This document shows positions 1-10,725 of a DNA stretch of 64,000 nucleotides, piece by piece. The translations under genes and the position numbers were made by a program. The notes beneath the pieces were generated by a model that saw only the letters and a program-made list of their open reading frames with translations, was not told the DNA's origin and ran no database searches. How positions within the stretch are numbered: the stretch's first letter is position 1; each line of letters begins with the position of its first letter. The DNA comes from Carnegiea gigantea (lineage: Eukaryota; Streptophyta; Magnoliopsida; Caryophyllales; Cactaceae), in contig JAKOGI010001571.1 of assembly GCA_029747015.1 (NCBI GenBank), positions 149,115 to 213,114 on the forward strand, in the 5' to 3' direction.

Positions 1-116
1 CATGGTTGGTGCCTTCTTGGACCATGGCATGAACTTCCTTGACCTCCTTGGTGCTTGTATAGTCCCTTAGGCTTATGGGCTAGTCTTCAATTGGTTCCAC
101 ATGATGGTCACCATCA
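1..116 (-). repeat. Element A, 3' LTR (U3 start, cut by window edge)
   Basis: On the minus strand the sequence after a CGGGGAGTA purine tract begins TGATGGTGACCATCA, the terminal motif used by all LTRs here. It resembles the U3 of H (24301-24526), including the stretch encoding KEVHAMV. Only the first 116 bases lie in the window. Confidence 0.75.
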
Positions 117-808
117 TACTCCCCGGATTGGTTAGAGTTTGACCTCAAGCTCGAAAATTGATCATCTTCATCATAATATGAACTAAGGTCAGCCACATTG
201 AAGGTGGCCGAGACTCCATACTCTCCCAGGAGGTCGATCTTGTAAGCATTAGGACCAATCTTCTCACTGACCTCAAATGGACCATCCGACCTTGGCATAA
301 GCTTGGATTTACGCTTACTAGGGAGTCTTTCTTTCCTTAAATGAATCCAAACCAAGTCTCCCGACTGAAATTGTGCATCTTTTCTATGCTTGTTGGTATG
401 TTACTTGGCTTGCTTATTAGATTTCTCAATCCTTTCCCTCACCTTGGTGTGTAACTCTTGAATTTCGTTGGCCCTCTTCTCGGCCTCCGAACTAAACTTG
501 GTAGGATTGGGGATTGAAACAAAGTCCAATGGAGTTCGAGGGTTGTAACCATACACCACTTAGAAAGGTAAAAGAGAGGTAGCCTTGTTAGGAGCTTGGT
601 TAAAGGCAAATTCTGCATGAGGAAGCAACTCATCTTACCCCTTAATGCTCTTTTTGACTAGAACTCTAAGCAAAATGCCCAAAGTTCTATTAGTCACCTC
701 GATTTGCCCATCGGTTTGGGGTTGGCAAGTTGTACTAAACTTAAGGTGGGTGCTAAATTTTCTCCACACGGTAAGCCAAAAGTGGCTTAGGAACTTGGTG
801 TCCCTATC
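80..808 (-). pseudogene. Element A integrase C-terminal remnant
   Basis: Minus-strand remains of a Ty3/gypsy integrase. Near the LTR it reads [18 protein letters not shown] and then [12 protein letters not shown], the C-terminal DNA-binding part of CRM-clade integrases. Further right (about 690-800) lie degraded versions of the catalytic-core motifs [12 protein letters not shown] and TKFLSHFW, in other frames. The frame runs through the polypurine tract to a stop inside the LTR at about 80. Frameshifts and stops occur near 405 and 635. The sequence stops at 808, where the LTR of element B begins; the N-terminal half of A's pol must lie beyond the nest, outside the window. No activity is possible. 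Confidence 0.85.
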
Positions 809-1891
809 TGATGCACCTCTAAGACCTTAAAGGGAAGATTAAAGAACGGATCTTAAGTAGTGATTGTAAATGGAAGAGAAGGGAGCGAATTGAAGGTAAC
901 AATGGAACAAGATAGCTAAGCTTAGTTGGATAAGATATCACCACCAAGTTCACCTAGAGCTCTCCTTAAGGATCAAATGAGATAAGATATCACCACTCAA
1001 TTGACCTTCAAGGACCCTTGAACACCACACTAGGGAGCTGTTCTAGTGATAAGCAAGAGTAGAGAGAAAACAAGGGAGCTAAACTCAACGTAAATTCAGT
1101 CATTCAATAAGTGAAGATTGTAAGAGGCAAGAGGGGGTTATAAACCCCTTGTCTTGGTATAAATACATGGCCACCAGCTTGGGAACACCCCTCCCACTTG
1201 CCTAAGCTATTACATAAAGGAATTTAAGGGCTTGACAACACATTGGCTTAAGTCCTAATGAAATGAGGTGTTAAAATCCTAAATAATCTGATAAGCACTC
1301 TCCTAATGCCTTATTTGGACTCTAAGAAAGTGGGTTTTACTTTAGTTTGGCCAAAAATAGGTGTTGGCCAGTTAATTAGTGTCCAAAATGCAAAACAGCC
1401 ACCAAGCCGGTTAATACGGTGTTTTCTAGTCCTTTGGGCTGGATAAAGGCAAACTACTTGGAGGTTCCATCTTCTAGGGGTTTAATGATAAATATTATAA
1501 CACCTTTTGAAGCCATAAAATCCCAAAAATCAGCAAAGGAAACGGCCCTCCCATTAGGTACACGCCATGGCTTGCGCTACTGGAGCTGAAACAGGAGCAG
1601 TCGAATTTGTTACCTTGGTTGACTGACCAAACGAACTCCAAAAGACCTAAAACTTGTTTTGTTGGATTCTAGACTTCTTAAGATTTCCTTGGACATAAAA
1701 CTCATCTCCTGCACCTTTCGGGAACTCACGATATAAGGTAGCAAAGTTCAGTCTTTTCACAGGCTAAACCAGAAAGTGGTGTTGCTTAGAATTCCTTGAC
1801 AAGGGTCCCCACGACCTTGATTTCTTGAACACTTGGACGAGTTGGCTAATCATGGCATTGTTCTTCACTTGTGGCCTCCTTGGGTGCATCA
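809..1891 (-). repeat. Element B, 3' LTR (1083 bp)
   Basis: Bounded on the plus strand by TGATGCACC at 809 and GGTGCATCA ending at 1891, so the ends are inverted repeats of about 9 bp. The minus-strand polypurine tract (AAGGGGAGGA) abuts it at 1892. It interrupts element A's integrase. The target duplication (CTATC at 804-808) cannot be verified because B's other LTR is outside the window. Confidence 0.85.
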
Positions 1892-2746
1892 TCCTCCCCT
1901 TGCTCAGGAGAATTTGCCCTCAAATTCTCAAGAAGATCATCATCAAAGTGTGGTTTAAGGTCCGCCACATTGAATGTACAAGAGACTCGTATTCTCCCAG
2001 GAGATAAACTTTGTAGGCATTGTCATTGATCTTTTCAAGGACCTCAAAAGGTCCATCAGCCCGCAGCAAGAGCTTGGATTTACTTTTGGAAGGAAATTAT
2101 TCCTTCCTAAGGTACACCCAAACTAGGTCTCCTGGTTTGAAGAAGGCTTGCTTGCGATGCTTGTTGGCCTTGACTTTGGTACCTCTCATTGGCCTTCTCA
2201 ATTTGATCTTAGACCTTCTTGTGGAGCTCTTGAATCTCTTTCACTCTCTTACTAGCTTCAACATTCATCTTCTCTTGGTGTATGGGTAGGAGGTCAAGAG
2301 GGCCAAGTGGATTTTGATCATACACCACCTTGAATGGTGACTCATTTGTGGTTCTACTTGGGGCTCTATTGTAAGCAAACTCGGCATGTGCAAGTAGAAG
2401 ATCCCAAGTCTTCAAGTTCTTCTTCACTAGGACCCTTAGTAAGGTCCCCAAGGTTCAGTTCACCACTTCGATTTGGCCATCCGTTTGAGGGCGGGAAGTA
2501 GTACTAAACTTCAGCTTTGTGCCCAACTTCTGCCAAAGTGTGACCCAAAATGACTTAGGAACTTTGAGTCCCTATCCGAGACAATAGTAAGGGGAATGCC
2601 GTGTAGCCTCACCACTTCCTTGAAGTATAAATTGGCTATGTGGGAAGCATCATTGGCCTTGTGACAAGCTATGAAGTGGGCCACCTTCGAAAATCGATCT
2701 ACCACCACCAAAATTGAGTCTTTGTTGCATTGGGTGCATGGGAGAC
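1892..2746 (-). pseudogene. Element B integrase remnant
   Basis: Minus-strand integrase of a CRM-like Ty3/gypsy element. From right to left it shows the catalytic-core segment ([15 protein letters not shown], then [13 protein letters not shown]), [15 protein letters not shown], and EFAYNRAPS...FKVVYDQNPLGPLDL. It ends in a C-terminal part with LRANS followed by a purine tract and the LTR. Several frameshifts (around 2210, 2455, 2510) break it. The right side is cut at 2746 by the LTR of element C, in mid-sentence of the conserved GLPRTQ segment. The upstream RT and Gag of B are not in the window. Confidence 0.85.
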
Positions 2747-3735
2747 TGATGGAGTCCCCACCAACCAAGACAAGGAAGAAGGTCCAACAAGTCTATCAAT
2801 GTCCTTTACAAACTCCAAAGTTCAAGCAATGGCTCAAATTGTGGAGAAGAGCCAAAATCAAGCAACCAGGTTAAAAGGCCAGAATGTACCCGGTTTTGTT
2901 CACCTCATAACTTATGCTACATTGTGGTTTAAGTTTGATATTTTTACATTTTTAGAATCATCATGATGTCTACTTTTAGGTCTAAGGATTAAATTCCAAT
3001 CATGCACAAGAGAAGTTAGGAGATCAAGGCATTTTGTCCAACCGGCTAGTTTTATCCAAAACTGTATGGTTACATGTTTTAGTGGAATTCTTCTATTTAA
3101 ACATGATTTAACCTTGATTTCTTTGCAGGGGGTTTGTACACACCCTAAGGTTTCCCCCTCATGCCTGAAATCAAAATCATGACCACTTTTGCCAAGTTAA
3201 AATCAAGACTGAAAACCGGGTTAAATTCTGCGCAGTGAACTCGGTTTACTGTAGCCGGCTACTTTTCCTTCCTCTGTGGGTTTGCTATGCTTCTTGCTTG
3301 CTAGCTTGCTTCACATGGCCTTCAAGATCTCTAGAAGAACAATCATCAGCTGCAACAGGAAGCATTTTAGGAAAGAACAACCAATGGGAAGCAAAGCCAG
3401 CAAAGGGATGTCACTTGAACCGGATTGGATGGCTGAAAAGTGCTTTTCACTTTACGGCTGGTTCCCTTTTCATTTTCTAGTAAGCTGGCTGTATTAGGAC
3501 TTAATGACATGTAATTAAAGTTGCAAACATAATTTGTCTTGTTTTCCTTTTCATTTTGATTGTAATTAGCCTAAGTTAGTCAAGCTTAGTGCTAACCGTG
3601 GAGATTAGCTTAACTTAAGACATTTCCTCCCTAGGAAGGAAACCTTTGGAGCTTGTTTACTTGCTTAGGTGCTTGCCATGCTTGTATCTAAAAGGCTATT
3701 CATGGCCTTGGCAGAAACATTACACACTTTGAATC
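2747..3735 (+). repeat. Element C, 5' LTR, truncated at its right end
   Basis: Starts TGATGGAGTCCCCACC, like the second C-family LTR at 6825 (TGATGGAGTCCTACC), and is collinear but diverged. It lies directly against B's integrase. The right end has no CATCA terminus and no primer site: the LTR passes straight into RT coding sequence near 3736, so a deletion removed the LTR end, leader, gag, protease and most of RT. The U3 start encodes the recurrent VPGFVHLI motif on the plus strand (about 2888-2911). The right boundary is approximate. Confidence 0.7.
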
Positions 3736-6700
3736 AAAATTAGTTTAAGAAATGTACTTTCTTTGTCCAAGAAGTTACATTCTTAGGTTACATTGTTTCT
3801 AAAGAATGCATAAAGGCAGATGAAGGCAAGATAGGAGCAATACGGTCATGGCCCCAACCACAAAGCATACATGATGTTCGAAGCTTTCATGGGTTAGCTT
3901 CCTTTTACATGAGGTTTATTTGAAACTTCAGCACCATAATGGCCCCCTGAGGGGGACTATCATGATCAAACTCCAAATGCACAACCAGCAACTCCACACA
4001 CCCCCTCAAGCCCCAAGGAAGTCAAGAACATCCATGCCTTGGTCAAGGAAATCGTAGAGCATTCGGACAGAACATGGGCAGATTCAACCGGAAATTGACC
4101 CGGTTTTGTGCATCTTTTGGGACTTGAAGGTGAGGGGATGAATGACTGCCTTGCCCCCTCTCTTTAAGTTTAAGATGTTAGGAATCCAATAAAACAAGTT
4201 GCAAAGGATTTGGAGGTCGTTTGGTTAGTCAATCAGCAAGATCTTTCCAAGTGCGCAGGCTGGGCGCCAAAACAGCAGCATCCGAATTAAGGAAGAAATT
4301 GGACCACCAACTTAAGTCCACTCTTTCTGAAATTTTGTAGCGTGAAAGGGGACATAAATATTTATCAAGTCAAGGGTTCAAATCCCATCCAAAGCACCCC
4401 CTTGTGTTGGTTTTACCCAGCCAAAAAGACAAGCAAAACACCCCTTTAACTGGTTTCTTCCTAGCCGGTACAAGTGGGCTGATTTCTTGGGTTTTGTTTC
4501 ATCCACTTGCTGAGTTGATTGCTTTTGCTGCATTTTAGAACCATTGTAAGCTTGACACATCATTTAGGAGGCATCATGGCCCCTAATGAAGTAGATTAAG
4601 CTAGTGGTGAGGTGTTAAGCTAGGTGCGTGATGGATGTAATGTGTTTCCCCTCTCCCAAATGTACTTGGCCTTGTTTTTGCTGCATGGGAATGGGGAGGA
4701 GACTCGGCCATCCTAGCATAAAATCAGATGGCTTCTCATTTTGTAAACCAACTTTGAGTATATGAGCTTGTGAGTTTTCAAACTCTCTCCACAAAATTCC
4801 TAGTGTTGTATCTTGAGCTTGGCAACTCAAGTGGGTCTCTAGGTCTCTTTCTCTCAACTAGAAGGTGATTAAATTCTGTAACTAGTTGATACAAAGAGAT
4901 TGCCCAAGTGTTCCCCAAGGGTGGCTCCTCGGATTATCCCTTGCAAGGTCACTTGACTATCCAAACTCTTGATTTCTCCTCTCCCTTGCTGTTTTTCCTT
5001 CTTCTTGTTTTAGATTCCACTTTGAGGCAAGTTGTGAGTTGGTTTCTTCTTCTTACAACCTTCCATCACCCCCATGACTGAAGTGCTTAAGGGTACATCT
5101 TTTAAATAGACCCCCAAAGCACAATCTGCCTTTGAAGAAGTGAATAAGAGACTAACTCAAGCACCGGTTCTAGCCTTGTTGTGTTTTGAGAAGGTCTTTG
5201 AAGTTGAATGTGATGCATCTGGAGTAGGAATTGGTGGTGTTCTTACTCAAGAAGGTAAACCATTAGCCTTGAGAAATTATGTGACTCAAGAAGAAAATAC
5301 TCCACTTATAATAAGGAATTCTATGCAATAGTATGGTGTTTAGAGCATTGGAGCCGTTATTTTGTGGCTAGTGAGTTTATATTGTATTTTGATAATGAGG
5401 CTTTGAAGTACATTCAAGGTCAACACAAGCTTAACTCACATCTTGCTAAATGGGTTGAGTTCCTTCAGTCATTCCACTTCAGCATTAAACATAAATCAGG
5501 AAGATTAAATCAAGGTGCAGATGCATTATCAAGGAGACATCTCCTTTTGTTTCAACTGGATGCTCTTATTCTTGGTTTTGAGCATCTTAAGAGTTTGTAT
5601 GCTGAAGATGAAGGCCTTGGGGACTTGTATTCTATGTGCTTGAAGCACCCCAAGGGGGATTTCTTAGTCCAAGAGGGCTATTTATTCAAGGAAGTATGGT
5701 TGTGTATTCCTCAGTGTAGCGCCCGTGAGCTCCTAATTGGGGAAGTTCATGGTGGTTCCTTGGCTGGACATTTTGGTGAGTAAAGACCTTAACCATGTTA
5801 AGGGAACATTATTACTGGGCAGGAATGGAGAAGGACGTTCAAGACATCCTAAGGAGGTGTGGAACGTGCCAAGCAGCCAAGAGTCACACCTTACCCCATG
5901 GTTTATACACTCCACTTCCCGTACCTAGTTTACCTTGGGTGGATGTAAGTATGGACTTCATTTTGGGTTTGCCAAGAACCCAAAGGGGCAAGGATTCCAT
6001 ATTTGTGGTGGTGGATAGATTTTTAAAGATGGCACACTTCACACTTTGCAACAAAACTAATGATGCTATGCACATTATAGAGTTATATTTTTAAGAGGTA
6101 ACCAGATTACATTGTATCCCTAAGTCTATTGTTTCTAATAGGGATACAAAGTTTCTAAGTCATTTCTGGATTACTCTTTGGAAGAAGCTTGGTACTAAGT
6201 TGATGTATAGTACCACTTGTCACCCCCAAACTGATGGCTAAACTGAGGTGACTAATCGAACCTTAGGTATACTCCTACGAGCTTTGATTAAGCCTTATGC
6301 CAAGGCTTGGAATTTACTATTGCCACATGCTGAGTTTGCATACAACAAAGCTCCGAGCAAGGGTACTGGTCTTTCTCCTTTCAAGGTGGTGTATGGGATT
6401 GATCCACTAAGTCCCATTGATCTTACCCCACGGCCACTAGACCAGAAACCAAGTGCTGATGCAGTAGCAAGAGTGGAAGAAATTCAGAAACTCCATGAGT
6501 CAGTAAAGGCCAGAATTGAAAAGACGAATGCATCCTATGAAGCCCAAGCCAACAAGCATAACAGAAATATTGTATTTCAACCTAGAGACCTAGTATCTAT
6601 TCATTTAAGGAAGGAAAGATTTCCTTATAAAAGAAAGAACAAACTCATGCCAAGAGCTAAAGGTCCATTTGAGGTCTTACAGAGGATAAATGACAATGCA

Positions 6701-6800
6701 TACAAGGTTGATCTACCCAGAGAATATGGAGTTTCAGCCATGTTCATTGAGGTAGATTTGAGCCCTTTCCATTCAGATGACTCCCAAGCACATTGAGGAT
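3736..6800 (+). pseudogene. Element C pol remnant (late RT, RNase H, integrase), split by solo LTR S1
   Basis: Plus-strand pol missing everything before the end of RT. Order: RT connection ([13 protein letters not shown], then FHGLASFY, 3740-3942); a break at MAP/MTEV caused by S1 (3948-5068); RNase H ([20 protein letters not shown] near 5196, then [19 protein letters not shown]); integrase zinc-binding region (HYYW...CGTCQAAKSH, 5804-5890); catalytic core ([19 protein letters not shown] at 5950, [12 protein letters not shown] with the first Asp changed to Asn); and a C-terminus with HLRKERFPYKRK and GVSAMFIEVDLSPF. It carries many stops and frameshifts (near 3921, 5107, 5280, 5330, 5782, 6095, 6240). 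It is followed by the purine tract AATAAGGGGAGGA and the 6825 LTR. Confidence 0.9.
3948..5068 (+). repeat. Solo LTR S1 (1121 bp, L/H family) with TSD CCCCC
   Basis: Begins TGAGGGGGACTATCATG and ends ACCTTCCATCA. It is flanked by the 5-bp duplication CCCCC (3943-3947 and 5069-5073). Removing it restores the C reading frame ATG GCC CCC ATG ACT (MAPMT). Its right end is nearly identical to the reverse complement of element L's LTR (61667 onward), so it is an L-family solo LTR formed by LTR-LTR recombination. The usual TGATG start has changed to TGAGG. Confidence 0.93.
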
Positions 6801-6824
6801 CAAATCTTTTCAATAAGGGGAGGA

Positions 6825-7641
6825 TGATGGAGTCCTACCATGCCAAGACCATGTCCATGATGAAACAAGTCCAAAACGTCTAAGAACAAGGTCCTAAGTC
6901 CAAAATATGGCTCATCCTTTGCAAGAAACACAAACTGATGCAAATGGGTTCAAAATAGTTTTTAAGCCCGATTTTGTGTTTCTAATTACTTAGGCCTCCA
7001 TAAGGTTTAAGTCCTACATTTTTGCATATTTTGGGTCTTCAAGATGTTAGCTACCTGGTCCAAGTGATAAAATCAAGTTAAGTCAAGTGGAAGAGGAAAA
7101 ACTAGGTCAATCTTTCAAACTGTGTAGGCTGAAACCCAGTTCAGACCAGTCCAGGTATTTTGATCTTTTCATCAGGCAAATGATCCCTAAATTAAGTAAT
7201 TCAACTTGGAGGAGTTAGAAGACTTCCAGAGCTTTCCAACCATATGTGGTAAGCTAGCTTATGCCCACATTTTACATGAGAAATGTGGCCTCCAATTACA
7301 GCCTGAAAACTGCCAACTACTACCCGGTTGATAGCTTATAGGTGCATCTGGTGCTTGCATGCCTTCATCACATCCAATCCTTGTCTAGCTGCATAATCAG
7401 GCTTCTACAAGGTAGTTGGACATGATCATTGAGTAACCACCCAGCAAACTAATGAGGAAGAGGGAGAGAAGACAACCCCTTTGTGAGTGGCTAGCCGAAC
7501 AGCAAAAAGCAGCCAATCACTTCACTACTTCTCTTCATTTCAAGGTAGCATGCTTAAGGCTTAATTACTTGCTTAATTATATAGTTAGCATCAACCCTCA
7601 AGATTAGATAAACTGAATGCATGTACTTAACATAGATTAAG
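6825..7641 (+). repeat. C/X shared LTR, left part (interrupted by D)
   Basis: Follows C's purine tract and starts TGATGGAGTCC. It contains the stretch AAGATGTTAGCTACCTGGTCC, which also occurs with few changes in the LTRs of the non-autonomous element I (reverse strand, 37087-37122). Element D is inserted after TTAAG at 7637-7641. Confidence 0.85.
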
Positions 7642-8750
7642 TGATGGAGACCATCATGAACGGCCCAAAGACCATCAAGCCCAGCCCAAGGAAGACCCAA
7701 TCAAGCTTCAAGAAGTCAAAGACGTGACAAAACTCTGTAGAAAAATTTTATTCCTTCCGGAAGAATTAGTGCCCGATTCGTCCCTGCGGAAGGTAATTTC
7801 TGTGGCAACTTTTGGACAAGCTCAAGTAGACCCACAACTTGAGGGCCCATATGCTTTGGAAGCTTAAGATTTCAGCTTTAAAATAAGCCCAAGTTTGTTT
7901 AATTTGGACGTCATTTGATTGGGCAAAATATCACTCAAAGATACATTATTCTGATCCAGTCTAGTCTGAGATAGGTGCATTGTTTGGGCCATAACCTTTA
8001 AACCGCTTATCCAAATTGAGCAAATGAGCCCATTCTGGAAAATAGACTTCTAGGGCTTTCTAGGAAGCCCAAGAACACGTGTTTTGGCAGAGTATTCTGG
8101 AACATATACTCTGTTGAAGTTGAGGCAGCTGCAAAGATTAATTCTGAGAAATTGAAGAGTCTTCGGTTACATGTGTTTGTGTGGCTGATATTGTGCACAT
8201 TTTGGAGGCTTCTAGATGGAGATAATCAGCTGATAGAAATCCTAGAATATTCCTTGTAACCTCCCCCACCCCTTTTATGATGAGTCTTTTCATTTTACTT
8301 AGTCTTTTCATTGGCTAGTTTTAATTGTTAGGAGTTGTTGAGTCTTTTGGTTGTCTTTTGCTGAGCTTATAAAAGAGGAGGGGCGTGTGATGCTTGTCAT
8401 TCAGATTGTATGATATTTCCAAAAGCAATACAAGTACTTTGAGTGTGTTTCTCAAAAGTGCATCTAAAATTCCTAGTTCTATATCTTGAATTGTGGCAAA
8501 TTCAAGTGGTGTTCTAGGTTCTCTATCTTCTCCATTGGAGTGATTCCTCGGTTAAGACAAGAGAATTAGCCCAAGATCAAGTCATTGAGTGGCTCTGTGA
8601 AGGATTATCTCAATTACAAGATCTTGTTCTATCCTTTTCTTGTGTGGTGAAGATCTTCTTCCATCTCATCCATCTTTCATTTCTCTTTTCGCTTTGGTTT
8701 GTTTTGAGTTTGAGTTTGATTTGGATCACTTTCCACGCACACATACATCA
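7642..8750 (+). repeat. Element D 5' LTR (1109 bp)
   Basis: Starts TGATGGAGACCATCATG and ends CACACATACATCA directly before the primer site. A TATA-like TATAAAA lies at 8368-8374, so transcription probably starts shortly after. It matches the 3' LTR at 13295-14403 in length and nearly everywhere in sequence. Confidence 0.95.
8368..8374 (+). promoter_or_regulatory. TATA box of D 5' LTR
   Basis: TATAAAA, followed by the GC-richer GAGGAGGGG. The same position in the 3' LTR is 14021-14027. It is the only good TATA element in this LTR and lies about 380 bp before the LTR end. Confidence 0.6.
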
Positions 8751-8752
8751 AT

Positions 8753-8764
8753 TGGTATCAGAGC
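8753..8764 (+). promoter_or_regulatory. Primer binding site of D (initiator Met tRNA)
   Basis: TGGTATCAGAGC two bases after the LTR end. This is complementary to the 3' end of plant initiator methionine tRNA, the usual primer for chromoviruses. Confidence 0.92.
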
Positions 8765-9009
8765 CAAGGTTTTTAAGATACCCACATCACACGCAAATAC
8801 ATCCCAAAAGTCAAAATATAAAAACACCCCTGCAACAGCTTCACCCACAAACCCGAACCTACGCACGGTCGCCCGTGCCAAGGAGCATGACCGTACCCCC
8901 TTCAAAATCTGCATTTCCCAAGTTGAAGCAAAGCACGGCCACCTCATGCCTCACTGCACGCCCATGCCACCTTCCCCAGCAGCATTTTCTTCCCCCAAAG
9001 CACTTCAAC
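8765..9009 (+). other. D leader with GC-rich CACGG/CCGTG dyads
   Basis: Leader between primer site and gag start. It holds degraded copies of the GCACGG...CCGTGC dyad seen in all families here (8863-8895 and 8934-8972). The gag frame is open upstream to an ATG at 8644 inside the LTR, because the dyads contain few stop triplets; I take ATG 9010 as the real start because relatives begin MST or MTM there. Confidence 0.6.
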
Positions 9010-9999
9010 ATGTCTACTAAGTCTACAAGAAGCGATCAAGCAAGAGTAGAGGAGTTGGAAGCCCAGGTTACATATCTCCGGACACAACTTGGCCAACTCT
9101 TAGAGGAGAAAAGAAGGTGGGTTCATAGCCCCACACCCTCTCACCCTCATGAACCGGTGGTCGAATCTGAAGAGGAAGTCCTTCACTCCCGTGCCAATTC
9201 AAGTGATGAGGAAGCCCCATGGAGACGAAAGCAAGGAGGCAATATTGGTGGTGTCCGAATTGACATCCCCGAATTTGAAGGTCAACTTGACCCGGATTTG
9301 TTCCTCGATTGGTTGCATACCATTGAGCAAATCTTCGAGTACGAGGACATCCCGAAGGACAAGAAGGTAAAACTTGTAGCCCTTAAACTCAGAAAATATG
9401 CTTCAATTTGGTGGGCTAATCTTGGAGCTAAAAGAGCAAGGAATGGAAAGGGAAAAATCAGAACTTGGGCCAAAATGAAAGAAAAGCTTAAGGCCAAGTT
9501 TCTTCCCTCTCACTATGTGCAAGACAATTATCTCAAGCTCCATCGACTCAAGCAAGGATCCAAGAGTGTGGAAGAATACACTCGGGAGTTTGAACAACTC
9601 CTACTCAAATGTGATTTGAAAGAAGACGACTCACAAACCTTGGTAAGATACTTGATCGGTCTTGATGAGTCCATTGCTCATGTAATTGAGTTGCAACCCT
9701 ATTCATCCCTAGATGACTTGAGTTCTCTAGCCTATAAGGTAGAGCAACAAAAGAAATCTAAGGGAAAGAGCATCTTGTCCAAACCTCTTTCTCGTCCCCA
9801 CTCCACTCAAAGACCTCCCTACTACCCTCCTAGACCTCAAAACCCTCCACAAGCCAAAAACACCACTCTAACCCCTCCTAAGCCCTCCATACAAGAGCCC
9901 AAATCCAAGGACAAGGTTCGATGTTTTCGTTGCCAAGGAATGGGACACTATGCCTCAGAGTGTCCAAACAAAAGGATTGTTTCCTTAGTAGAATATTAA
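9010..9999 (+). pseudogene. D gag (nucleocapsid-containing part), ended by a premature stop
   Basis: Gag makes the cytoplasmic virus-like particle. From ATG 9010 it has an N-terminal coiled coil (LEAQVTYLRTQLGQLLEEK), an acidic Ser-rich stretch, and the retrotransposon Gag core (FEGQLDPDLFLDWLHTIEQ, KLRKYASIWW, EEYTREFEQLLLKC). A Pro-rich segment follows, then one CCHC zinc knuckle (CFRCQGMGHYASEC, residues about 305-318). The frame stops with TAA at 9997, where relatives read SLAEYQA: a CAA-to-TAA change. Beyond the stop the same frame continues into the acidic linker and protease, so D probably had a single Gag-Pol frame like its relatives. Confidence 0.9.
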
Positions 10000-10725
10000 G
10001 AAGCACGTGAAGAACATGCATATGAAGAAGAAGAAGGAGAACATTTTGAAGAAGGAAGCTTGCAAGAAGTTGAAGAAGGCCCCGATGAAGGAGAATTGCT
10101 AGTCATCCGTCAGGCATTGAGTGGATTTGCCACTCAAGAAGACATGGAGCAAAGAGAAGCTATATTCCATACAAGGTGTACCGTGGGAAACAAGGTATGC
10201 TCCCTTAATATTGATGGTGGAAGTTGTGCCAATGTTGCTTCCAAGACTATGGTTGATAAGCTCAAGCTGCAAGTCTCTCCTCGCCCCAATCCCTACACCA
10301 TTCAATGGTTGAACCAAGGCAAGGGTTTGCAAATCACTCACCGATGTCTTGTTTCTTTTTCAATTGGGAAAAATTATAAGGATGAGATATGGTGTGACAT
10401 TGTTCCTATGGATGCTTGTCATATTTTGTTAGGTAGACCGTGGCTATTTGATAGAAGTGTCATCCATGATGGCCGGATGAACACTTATTCTATCCAAAAA
10501 GACCACAAAAAGATTACCTTTACTCCTCTCAAAATTCCCTCCACCACTAGACCCAAAGACAATCCTCACTTGGATGTCTTTCTCACCACTCTCCTCAAAT
10601 CCGAGCACCATGAATTTGAGTCTTTCAAAGACTTGATTCTTCTACAAGAGGAACCTAAGCCACCATCTCCCACACATCCACTACTCACCCCTCTCCTTCA
10701 AACCTACCATCATGTCTTTCCATAA
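10000..10725 (+). pseudogene. D acidic linker and aspartic protease
   Basis: Continues in frame from gag. A Glu-rich linker ends PDEGELLVIRQALSG, followed by the pepsin-like retroviral protease. Its active-site motif is NIDGGSCANVAS (Asp at 10213-10215). The family uses Asp-Gly-Gly where most retroelements have Asp-Ser/Thr-Gly. The second conserved block is CHILLGRPWLFDRSVIHDG. The normal role is cleavage of Gag-Pol in the particle. The frame ends at a TAA at 10723 in the conserved VFPEEIP segment, where the first Glu codon became a stop. Confidence 0.88.

Noticed and set aside
2742..2746. GAGAC as TSD of C/X
   Set aside because: The right end of X is outside the window, so the duplication cannot be checked.
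4361..4400. A functional tRNA gene in the S1/H/L LTRs
   Set aside because: Only the T-arm-like part is seen; no acceptor stem, A box or anticodon arm could be found.
8644..9009. 451-aa gag frame of D beginning at 8644 in the LTR, and the similar upstream extension in E from 16361
   Set aside because: The extension covers the LTR end, primer site and dyad repeats. Relatives start at MST/MTM right after the leader. The openness is explained by the stop-poor GC-rich repeats.
9997..9999. Stop between gag and protease in D and E as programmed readthrough
   Set aside because: The two stops are at different places in the linker, and H and M read through the region without a stop. Point mutation is simpler.
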